This document shows, piece by piece, positions 12,785-22,240 of a stretch of DNA of 64,000 bases. A model generated the notes under the pieces. The model was not told the DNA's origin and ran no database searches. It saw only the letters and a program-made list of their open reading frames with translations. The DNA comes from Hevea brasiliensis (taxonomy: Eukaryota; Streptophyta; Magnoliopsida; Malpighiales; Euphorbiaceae), in assembly GCF_030052815.1 (NCBI RefSeq), contig NC_079498.1, forward strand, positions 69,798,992 to 69,862,991, given 5' to 3'. A program made the position numbers and the translations under genes. Numbering within the stretch: the stretch's first letter is position 1; each line of letters begins with the position of its first letter.

Positions 12785-14702
12785 CGCTATTGCCTAGGCT
12801 CAGGAAGGCTCCTTAAAATACAATGACATCTTTTGAGATACTCATACAATCTCTCTTCTTGTTTCACAGGGTTGAATGTCTTCAAAGCATATTCGGATTC
12901 AGGTAGCAGTTCTTATTTCCCTTGCGCTATCATCTTTTCTAACTAGTCGACATTCCCTCGTAATTCTTGATAAAGGGTGGCTTGTCTGTCCTTTTTCTTT
13001 CTTTCTTTGGCACACTCTTTCGAGATATCATTGAGTAATTGTGCCTGATCCTTAAGCTCAAGCTTCCTCTTCCTGTTTTCTTGCTTGTATTCTTCCACTA
13101 GTATCTCATGATATTCCAATCTTTCTCGTAATTTACCGTTTTATATCTCTTTCTCCTTTACTGTGCTTTGGAGCAGAGCCTTCTCTTTTTCCCATTGGGC
13201 TTTCCATCCCTCATGTCACGTTTCTCCTGACATCATCTCTTCTCTAAGTCTCTTTACTTCCTTTTCCAACATTTGTTGTTGATCTTCTAACTGTTTTATG
13301 CATTCTTTCAGTTGCTGGTTCTCAATAGTTGAACTTTGAAGAGGACTACCCAATCCGTTATTAACTTCTTCCAAACAGACTTTTTGGTGAGATATGCTTT
13401 CCCTGGACCCTATCATTTTGGAGATTCGATACTCTTTGTCTCTCCTATTTCTCCATAGGGAATATTCTTCTGTTATACTCGGCCCTTTAGGCGACCGTTC
13501 CATTAAGATCATCTTTTCCCAAGATTTGCACAAAGTTTTCAGTTCACCTTCTCTACCGGGTTCATGATAGAAATGAGTTTGACGGAATCCTTCAATATTG
13601 GGAATGACTTGAGTCAAGCCTAATTGCCTCATTACCATAGCTGGGATATAACTTGTGCATCCAGTTAGCCCTACCAATGGTACAAAATGATGACCTCCTA
13701 TACTGATCAAGATGGGTTGGCCCATAGTTCACAACTTCCTGCAACAGTAATTATGACTACTAAAACTTAGAATATGCTCTTCCCATTGTTGTTCATCCTT
13801 TTGACTTATTACTAACTTCACCATCTTTTCAATAATGGGCTAATCAGAGTACCAGGTTAGACCCTTAGTTTCCAGTGGACAGATGTGACTGAGGATCCAA
13901 AGATATAGCAACTGGATGCAACACTTAATGATTTCCTGACCCTGTTGCCGGCAATATGTTAGAGTCAAGAAGGTCTCAGTGAGAACGGCTGGTATTGGAT
14001 TGACATTCTATTTTTCCACTGCCTAAAACAATTCTGTGATGTTATGAGTTACAATTCCCAAAGGTCTGAGGAATAAGACCAGCCCATAAATCCCCAGAGC
14101 TAGAACTGACAAAGCCTTATCCCATCTCTTACCCGAAATATGCTGGTCCAAATGCTTCTTAATGTAAATCCAAGGCCATTCTTGCGAGTTTCCCTTAACG
14201 GTTTCTTTTACTTTAGCTTCCTCTGTTGGGACTCCTGTTATGTGTGTGAACCATTTCCATGTCTTTCTATGATCAAGGTGGAGATAAATACGATTCTGGG
14301 CTATATAAGGGATCTCTAGCAGCGTCTGATATTCCTCTACCGTGGGTGTCGTATCAACATCATTGAAAGAAAATACTCTATCACCGAGATTCCAAGTAGA
14401 TAACATGGCCTTTAGTGCCAGAGCTTATGCTTTGACCCGTATTAGAGAGGCAATCTTCCCATATTTTTCCTCAAACTGTGTCCAGGCATGATTGGGCAAT
14501 GATTTCAACTATTTAATAAGTCATCAAAACCAGCTGTTCTAATCTCAATTTTACTAGGATCTAATGGAGGCAATGGATGGGTTTCTGCTTCTATCTCACC
14601 AGTCTGTAAAGATTCCGAGTCATGGATTGATTTGAATCTTTGTTGATCATCCTGTTTCTATTTTGAAACTTTTTTTGGTTGACTGACTCGAAGATGCCAT
14701 TT
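12785..14702 (-). pseudogene. TAT-1 ORF1 (extra ORF upstream of gag, DUF7745-like)
   Basis: Ogre/Tat elements often carry an ORF between the 5' LTR and gag; this is its decayed form. A candidate ATG lies near 14702. The best-preserved part is 14406-14023, with RVFSFNDVDTTPTVEEYQTL and the WDKALSVLALGIYGLVLFLR segment, which resemble the plant DUF7745 / mobile-domain-like family. Frame 13725-13216 follows (HHFVPLVGLTGCTSYIPAM...) and ends in a long coiled coil (NQQLKECIKQLEDQQQMLEK). More heptad-like Lys/Glu sequence continues to about 12785 in shifted frames. The function of this ORF is unknown in the family. Many stops and shifts show it is inactive. Confidence 0.7.
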
Positions 14703-15538
14703 TAAAGTTTTTCTTACCCTTAGTAGACACCAATTTATAATACCTACAGAGGAAATAAGTTAGCATAATAAATTCAGATAATTTTGGATTATATTGCTTG
14801 CGTGACAATATCTATACACCTATCAAAGTAGGAAGGTGTTTAGATTATCCTGGCAGTATGATTTAAAATTATCCTCATGTTATTTAAGAAAAGTTTAAAA
14901 ATATAAACAGAGTAAGGTGAAAGCAAGTATGTCCTTTTTGTCCTAAAATAGGGTAACTGTGATAGTGGGTAGGTACTATCTAATTGGATGGTCATACCCT
15001 CAAGGATAGTTTATTATAGGCTTCGACTATTGTGACGGTTTATCTCAAAGTCTAATTTTCTAAAGCCACAGATCCCCAAATTGTCCCTACTATGAACAGA
15101 AGAGCCTCATTTCACCATTATGATACTAATGGGAAAAATCCACGGGTATCACAATAAGTGAAACTAGTTCTAATCTGAGCAAAAGTCTTCATGGATATTA
15201 ACAGGGTAAAAATCCATGGGTACCGCTACATGACTCCCTTTTACTTCCTAAAGGGTAAGAGAGCCCGGGTGTAGGGCTAAAGTGTGTGAGGACATCGTGT
15301 AGGTGATCAGTGTGTGAAGGGACATATTTACCTCTTCCTTATTTAAGGGAATTTAGACAAGGATTACTGCAATAAATGAAACAATCAAAACAAACAAAAT
15401 GGTTAGAGATAATAGTAATAATCAAAATATTAAAACTTCTGATTCTATAAGTTAACCCCCATAATTATCAATTTATAAAAGCACAGAATTAAATTTGCTC
15501 TTTGGACTTCTAAACTAGGGTTATTTTGGTCTTTTTCG
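14703..15538 (-). other. TAT-1 5' untranslated leader
   Basis: No reading frame of note lies between the primer site (15539-15556) and ORF1. The stretch is AT-rich and is the expected position of the leader and packaging region. I see no hairpin or splice signal that I would defend. Confidence 0.55.
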
Positions 15539-15556
15539 TCCCCAGTGGAGTCGCCA
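15539..15556 (-). other. TAT-1 primer binding site (tRNA-Arg type)
   Basis: The minus strand reads TGGCGACTCCACTGGGGA, the primer site widely seen in Tat/Ogre elements and attributed to tRNA-Arg. It is three bases (GCT on the minus strand) inside the LTR terminus at 15560. This fixes the element's orientation and class. Confidence 0.88.
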
Positions 15557-15559
15557 AGC

Positions 15560-15788
15560 TGTCGCAAGGGTTTTGCGGTAGCCGGACTATTCTCACCGAA
15601 GTGGAAAAAAGTGAGGAGTCGCCACTTTAATTTTAAGGGAAATTAAAGGAAATCATTACTGAAAATAAAAACTACTTCCGAAACAGAGATTCTAAGTTCG
15701 AAATCCGTTCACGGGTGGGGAAGGTGTTAGGCACCCCACCTCGTCTCTTAATGAGGGTCGATAAATTTAACGATGTGCTCTTAATAAC
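15560..15788 (-). mobile_element. TAT-1 5' LTR, terminal piece
   Basis: The terminus TGTCGCAAGGG at 15560 is the reverse complement of an LTR end in ...GCGACA, directly next to the primer site. The sequence runs 229 bp to 15788, where CHR-C1 begins. The rest of this LTR is inferred to resume at about 53680, because that block is homologous to the LTR of the second Tat-like copy (TAT-2). Confidence 0.78.
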
Positions 15789-15831
15789 TGTAACACCCCT
15801 CTCTGGTCTACAGTATAGTTAAGGCGTGCTA
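15789..15831 (-). mobile_element. CHR-C1 LTR, left piece (family C)
   Basis: TGTAACACCCC begins a family C LTR terminus in minus orientation: the 43 bp align to the reverse complement of the CHR-C2 LTR end (GGTCTACAGTATA... versus GTCTACAGTATA...). The LTR is cut by CHR-A1 and continues at 50538. Its last five bases, TGCTA, are the CHR-A1 target site. Confidence 0.82.
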
Positions 15832-17357
15832 TGTAACACCCATATGTTCGGTAGTGTGTTCTACTGCTCCGGTGACCAGTGTCTGTCCGGACAGCTAGAA
15901 TGCCTAGAACTATATTTAAATATTAGTGAGGAGACATAAAATAATGAAATACAAGAAAAGAAAATAATAGAAAAATAAAGGAAAAATAATAACAATGAAA
16001 TGTAATCAAGTTAAACGAGCTAAGAACCCTAGCAATGGGTGACCGCATCGGGAAGTTGCGGCGTGGACCGTTGACTAGCCCTGGACTGCGAAGAACCCTG
16101 GAAAATATTTTTAGGACTTAAATAGACACCTATTGAAGTATAAATACTATTAGAAATATCAAAGAAAATTTAATTAATTAGTACAAAGAAAAGTGAGAAA
16201 TTCAAAAACGGACAAAACTCGGTGCTACCGAAAAATTGGGAATGCAACCTGAACAAGGGCATTGTAGTCATTTGACACCCCGAGTTATCTTTTGACCTAA
16301 ATGTCCATTAAAAATATATGATATTACACTTGGAAAATGTCATAACAAATTAAATTGGTGGTACATAAATTAAATAGCAAAAATTAGGAGTTAAATGTGA
16401 GAAAATGAAACTTTAAATTAAATAAACATTAAATCACCCATAGTGCTCCACTAACTCACCAAAGTGGACCACTTATTCTTCATCTTGGATAGCAGAAACA
16501 CATTTTCTTCAAGCTCTCAAAACTCAGCCGAAAATGGTAAAGAGGAGTCCACCATTGCCGTCCACCTTGAAGCTCCATGCAAGCATGATCCAAGCCATGT
16601 TTTCACTAGCTCCCTTCATTAAAAGTTGTCCATACACCTTGGGCAATAGATAGGCAGCAAGAAGACCAAGTTTTGAAGAGTTTTCAAAGTGGTAAGTATG
16701 TGTTTTTGATTATTGCTTCATTAAAGTTTGTGAGGATGTTATGGGTACTTGAATTGTGGAAAGAATTTTGGAGTTTGATGTTCTAAGGGAGATGTTTATT
16801 TTTGGCAGCCATGGAAATTCCTTAAGGGCAGTTTATTCTTGTATGTAAATGATAGATTAAAGTGTTGATGAAGTGTTTGTATGTGTAGGAATAAATTTGG
16901 TGATGTATATTAGATGTATGTGAATGTACACTTGATTTTGGAAGCTTGGAAATTAATCCAAGGAGAGGTATGAATTGGCAGCCTGAATTGTGGACCAAAA
17001 ATATGTTGCTTTATGGTTTGGTTTATGGAATTATATGATTTAATTATGGTACTTGTTATGGCAGCTTGTACATGTGTGTAAGAGTTTGAGTTTGGACATG
17101 TAAATGAGCCATATTATGTAGTTAAATTGTGTATAAATTGGACTTGGTAAATTCTGTGCTATAAGATGCATATTGGGTGTGGTTATAAGCTGCCAAAGTG
17201 ACCAAAAATATGTTGTGAAATGTGTTTAGGTTATGGTACAAAACAGAAATGGCATGAATGTATGACTTGGTAAGTGTTAAAAGTGTATTTGGTATGTGAT
17301 GAAGAGTGTTGCAACAGGGCAGTATGTATTTTGGCCTAGAACCTTAAGTGTGTGGCT

Positions 17358-17380
17358 CCAATTGGTGTGAGACCAATTGG
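17358..17380. promoter_or_regulatory. Inverted CCAAT pair in LTR
   Basis: Arms CCAATTGGT and ACCAATTGG are separated by GTGAG. The same is at 47425-47447, and related forms occur at 2522-2541 and 52880-52900, and in family C at 23543-23563. CCAAT boxes are NF-Y binding sites, but regulatory use here is inferred. Confidence 0.5.
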
Positions 17381-18189
17381 AGGTGAAACTAGGCACAAAA
17401 AGTGCCAACTTTCATGAAGGAAGCTTACCAAAATTCTGCTTGTAAGGTAACTTGAAAAATGACCAAATCCGGATTAGTGCACTTAAGGCCCGAAAATTGA
17501 CCATTTGGGCAGTAGTTAGTATTTTGGCCATAACTCACTCAAAACAGGTCCAATTGACCTGAAATTTTTACCATGAATATTTGAGACATATATCTACAGG
17601 TCTTATGAAGGCACCAAAGCCCAAAAATGATCATAAACAAGTCAAATAGCTTGCACAATTTCGGGTCCAAAAACTGGCCGAACCTAAAATAACCTAAAGT
17701 GACAAATTTTGGTATATTCTGACCAGCAATAGTAAAATAACCATAACTTGGTCTACATAACTCAGAATGACCTGAAATTTTGCCCCGCGTGCAATAAGAC
17801 AGAGATCTACAAGTTTGTAGTTTTGACCAAAACCCAAAAACCAAGGGAACTAGGTCATCCGGCTAGGTCAAATTAGTATACCGAGATCTGACAAATTGCA
17901 ATAAAACGCAATATACATGGAAATGAATTGGGTAACATGTACCAACCCTAAAAGGCTACAAATGTGACATATTGGTAACTTTAAAACCTAATTCGCCTAG
18001 AATGCATCAAGGGTCGACATCTTAGGTTGACTAAGGAAATAATAGAACTCAATGAATTAATTATTAAGCATTATTGTTAGAGACAGTTTAAATGAGTACT
18101 GAAACACTTCAAATTGTGTTTCTCAGTTAGCAAAGACTCAGGGAAGGGAAGGAAACACTGAGTCAGAGCCAAGAGACGGTTATAAGAGG

Positions 18190-18435
18190 TTTGTGCACAA
18201 TAGGTATTTCTTTTGAATTTTTTAATTGAAGTAAATTATGATTATTTGTATGTTATTGTTTTAAATTGTGTTTGTGCACAATAGTTATTTTTTCTTTTGA
18301 ATTTTTCAATCGAAATAAATTATGATTATTTGTATGTTATTGTTTTAAATTGTGTTTGTGCACAATAGTTATTTCTTTTGAATTTTTCAATTGAAATAAA
18401 TTATGATTATTTGTATGTTATTGTTTTAAATTGTG
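18190..18435 (+). repeat. 81-84-bp tandem array, left LTR
   Basis: Three units begin TTTGTGCACAATAG at 18190, 18271 and 18355, with a fourth start at 18436 and a weak fifth near 18503. Each contains TGATTATTTGTATGTTATTG. The array is matched in the right LTR at 48257-48502, so it existed before integration. The other family A LTR (124-4067) has only one such block. Confidence 0.88.
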
Positions 18436-19279
18436 TTTGTGCACAATAATTTTGATTTCTTATTTTCTACTTAAAAATTTATTTGAACATTATAGTTTTA
18501 AATTGTGTCTATGCACAATACTTTTTATATTCACTGCTTTTACTAGAAAATTTATTGGGAGAAATGAGTTATGAATAATTTTTTATTGTTTTGGCTTCGA
18601 GAATCTTATTTGGAAATTATTGTGTTGCCTACTTTGCAAATGAAAATTTTGAGATAAAATGTGATTTGAGAATTGTATGAAATATTGTGATTTGGAATTG
18701 TTTTGATTCACAATTGGCATGACACTATTACTATGTTCCTCCTCCATTTATGGGGTGAGTGTGATATATTCCTCCCTCTTTGACTTATCAGTCTGGGGTG
18801 AGTGTGATTATTTTCCTCCCTCTCTGGTTTACTAGTTGAGGTTGTAGATCGAATGAGTACTCATTAGCTAGCTAGCCACCTCCCTCATTGATTTCGATTA
18901 GTGGGGTTGTAGATTGCTTTTTCTTGGTGTACAACACGGTATTGATCTGAAATTTTGTGTCAAGGCTTAAGTTGTGTATGAATTGGCAACACTGTGTTTA
19001 TTAAATTATTTGACCCAAAATTTTTCTATAATGAGCTTTGATATTTTGTGAAATGTAAATTGTGCAGCATTTAAATTGTGTTATTGATTTGCAAAACGGT
19101 ATTGTTCAGTTATTTGATCAAATTGTGTTATTGATTGGCAAAACTATGTTACTAAGTTATTTGATCAAATTTGTGTTATATGAACTTTGTAAATTGTGAA
19201 ATGGAATTGTGAACTATTTGATTTGTGAATTGTCAATAAAAGATTTATGTATCGCGTTTCAAATTGTTATTGTGCACCA

Positions 19280-19321
19280 CTGAGTAAATTTTACTCAGCG
19301 ATAGCTTTTCATTGCTGTCGC
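19280..19321 (+). other. Paired hairpins in LTR (CHR-A1 left)
   Basis: The first stem is CTGAGTAAA/TTTACTCAG (19280-19298). The second is GCGATAGC (19298-19305) with GCTGTCGC (19314-19321), with a G.U pair in the sense RNA. The two stems share one base at 19298. Confidence 0.75.
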
Positions 19322-19935
19322 AGGTAGACAGGGCAGCAGACTAGGCTGCTAGTACTACACTGAGAGATCATCGGGTATATTGAGTATACCATATTTTGCA
19401 TTTTATATTGTAATGTATGTTCATTGTATGTATATAGTGTTCTTGGTTTTGAGCAGTTGTAAATTAAAATTGTACATTGAAGTTGTAAAATAAATTGTAA
19501 ATTATTTTGGGCTTGTAAAATTTGTACTATATTTCTTTTATCTCAACCTTTGGAAATATTTAAAAATTATTATGGTTTTTAGTTGAGAAACATATTGTGT
19601 TGATTAAATATTGGAGTTTGAGATTGAGAAATATATTTGAAGTGCTTTTTAAAGGTTTTTGAAGAACTGCTTTATTCAAAATATAGATGGGACTCTGCCC
19701 AAAATTTTTACAGAAATTACTAATAATTCAAATGTGTTAGCTGTTTCACTTCAGTTCAAAAAAGTTTTTTTTACACCTGTAAATAGTGCTCACCACTGTA
19801 AAAAGAAGTAAGAAAAGTTTTAAAATTCCTTGTAGTGTATTTGATGGGTTATCAGTGGACGAAGTTGGTAATTCATTAGGTATACTACGGGATCATGTCA
19901 TACCTTACAGAGGGGTAGGGTGTGGCTTATTCTAG

Positions 19936-19947
19936 TGGTATCAGAGC
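19936..19947 (+). other. CHR-A1 primer binding site (tRNA-Met type)
   Basis: TGGTATCAGAGC lies about nine bases after the LTR end and is preceded by TTCTAG, similar to TTTTAG in the other chromoviruses here. Confidence 0.92.
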
Positions 19948-20117
19948 AAAGTTTTTAAATTCTATTTTCACCTATAATTTGAATATTCCTTCTTCATAGT
20001 ACAACTGCTCAATTTCATTGTTTGATACATACAATACATTACATTATAAATATGCACTAACGAGAGGAAATCTCCTTGTGTTAATTATTTAGGAGGTCTA
20101 AGATCCTCGAATTGACT

Positions 20118-20780
20118 ATGGAAGAGGGTGATAGTTTAGTCGATCAATTGATAGAGGCTGAGATAAAAGTTGAGGCCCCAGCTCCACAAAGTGTCGAAGG
20201 CCCGACTGTACCAGTTTTACCGGTACAAATTACTGTACAAATGGCCCAGCAAATGGCCACTTTCTTTCAACAAATGGCTGATAATCTGTTAGCCTATGCC
20301 CAAGTACAGACCCAACCCCCATAAGGGCAACATGAAATAGAGAAGAGGGAGAAACCTATGGATCAGAGCTCAAGCAGTAATTTGGGGAAGAGAAAAGAAT
20401 TTGAGGAGCCCCGAGCTCAGGGATATAACAGAGGTGGATCATCAAGGTAGAGACCACCAAGGTCCAGTCATCGAACAACTAGAAGTTCCTACCCTCCCTG
20501 CCAACATGAAACTTGTGGTAGAAATCATGGTGGGATATGCTATAAGGCCATAGGAGCTTGTTATAACTGTGGAGGCATCGGACACTTTGCCAAGGACTAC
20601 ACCAGTGCCCGTAGAGTTGGACCACCTTCTACTACTGTTGAAGGGTTAGTTTAGAGCCCTGTCACCAGAAGTTCACAACCACCCAGCAGAGGTAGAGGCA
20701 GGGGTAGAGGTAACCCAGCAGGTAGCCAAGGCACTGTGAAACAATCAGAGTAAGACAATGCTCCAGTTAGAGTATACGCA
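20118..20780 (+). pseudogene. gag: CHR-A1 gag remnant (core deleted)
   Basis: The start ATG at 20118 (MEEGDSLVDQ) aligns with the gag starts of the two family B elements. After the Gln/Met-rich N-terminus (MAQQMATFFQQMADNLL) there is a stop at 20322-20324. The sequence then jumps straight to the Ser/Lys/Arg-rich tail and zinc knuckle (about 20560-20600, CYNCGGIGHFAKD), whose last Cys is replaced by Tyr. The whole retrotransposon gag domain of about 150 residues, present in CHR-B1 and CHR-C2, is missing. Further stops lie at about 20450, 20653 and 20752. It cannot make a functional Gag. Confidence 0.85.
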
Positions 20781-21555
20781 ATGAGACAGAGAGAAGAGGC
20801 CGAGACATCTGATGTTGTGGCTGGTACCTTCTCAACCTTTAATCAAGATGTGTTTGTGTTATTTGATCCGGGTTCTACCCATTCTTATGTGAGTGCTAGC
20901 ACCATTGATTGCATTGCTATTCCATGTACAAAAATGGAGTTTGAGGTGTTAGTAACAAGTCCGTTTGGACAAGAGGTTAGGGTTAATAGAATGTATAGGG
21001 ATTGTCCTTTGGTGATCCAAGGACATACTTTTTTGTCTGATCTCATTGAAATGCCCTTCAAAGATTATGATATCATCTTGGGCATGGATTGGTTAGCCAG
21101 GCATCACGCCATGATTGACTGTAGACTGAAGACAGTCACTTTTGGTCTCCCTCAGTACAGTGATGTGGTAATACATGGGGAGAGGCAGCTATTGCCATCA
21201 AATATCATTTCGGCTGCACTAGCCAGAAAAATGATCAGAAAGGGGTGTGAAGCATACTTGGCACATGTGGTAGACACCCAAGTGGGGAGTCCAGCATTGA
21301 GGGACATCCCTACAGTATATGACTTTCCAGATGTGTTTCCTGATGAATTGCCAGGACTACCTCTGGAAAGAGAGGTGCAATTTAAAATTAATATTATGCC
21401 TGGTATGGATCTAATCTCCATAACACCATACAGAATGGCACTAGCAGAGTTGAAGGAGTTGAAGATACAGTTGCAAGAACTACTTGAAAAGGGCTTCATC
21501 CGCCCTAGTGTGTCACCATGAGGAGTGCCAGTATTGTTTGTTAAGAAGAAGGATA
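20781..21555 (+). pseudogene. pol: CHR-A1 protease and RT start (truncated pol)
   Basis: The frame 20781-21521 encodes an aspartic protease with [13 protein letters not shown] (catalytic Asp at residue 29) and the second strand DIILGMDWLARH. It continues through the linker DFPDVFPDELPGLP into the first RT segment ([24 protein letters not shown]). A stop at 21519-21521 is followed by [10 protein letters not shown] in frame, and then RT homology ends at about 21550. The start given is the first Met after the gag tail; the ancestral frame is continuous with gag. Without the RT palm (no FIDD motif), the element cannot replicate by itself. Confidence 0.88.
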
Positions 21556-22240
21556 ACACTCTTTGTTTATGTATTATTTGACCTGGAGTCTGAATACTTT
21601 TATGTTAGTGTTAGAATTATATGTTCTGTTGTTATTCCTTTACAGGGGAATAAATTTTGATGCATCAGTGATTAGTCCTTTAAGATAAGGATTGTGATAA
21701 TAAGTGAAATAGGTTTTGAAAGAGTTTATCAGCGAAAAGTATTTTCTAACACACCATAAATTATAAAGTTAATTGGCGAGCCTACTTAATGTAAGGCAAG
21801 AGGACCTAAAAGTAAGTTACAGTAATAGAATTGCTTTAGATGAGGGCAAAGATGTTACAGTTAGTGATTGTCAATGGATATTGTAATCAGAATAAGTTTT
21901 GGATATTAGTGAATTCGAAAAGGATAAAAGGATAGCAAAGTTTAATCTATTGGGATGTATCATAGTAACTATGCAATGTTCTTGATGTTTATACTGTAAG
22001 CTGTAGATTACAGTACTGACTTGAGATTATTGTATAGAGCTACGTACTACTCGATAGTACACCAAGATGAGAATAGTTGCCAACGGCATCTATTTTGGTA
22101 TAGTTATGCCAGAACAGAATTTAATTGTTAGAAATAAGTTTGAAAATCCTACTTCGGGATTTAAAACTCAAAAGTTAGAAAATCGAAAGGTTATAGTTTA
22201 GTACAAAAGGAAGTAAGTTATAAAATATTAATAGATAAAA
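21556..22240 (+). other. Degenerate CHR-A1 internal sequence
   Basis: No reading frame survives. The first about 110 bases (TATTATTTGACC..., then ACTTTTATGTTAGTGTTAGAA) look like a second, diverged copy of the protease active-site segment rather than RT. The rest is AT-rich and I do not recognise it. It ends at the CHR-C2 target site TAAAA (22236-22240). Confidence 0.5.

Larger units (their letters stand above)
15832..19926 (+). mobile_element. CHR-A1 left LTR
   Basis: The LTR starts TGTAACACCC and ends near ...GGGTAGGGTGTGGC; the usual terminal ACA is altered. It holds the conserved block TCCGGTGACCAGTGTC near its start, an inverted CCAAT pair (17358-17380), an 81-84-bp tandem array (18190-18435) and the paired hairpins (19280-19321). 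The frame at 17539-17844 on the other strand is a chance ORF also present in the right LTR. Confidence 0.92.

Noticed and set aside
17539..17844. Minus-strand ORF of 101 codons in the CHR-A1 LTR
   Set aside because: A shorter form appears in the right LTR with changed codons. There is no domain, and it is antisense in U3-like sequence; repetition is due to the LTR itself.
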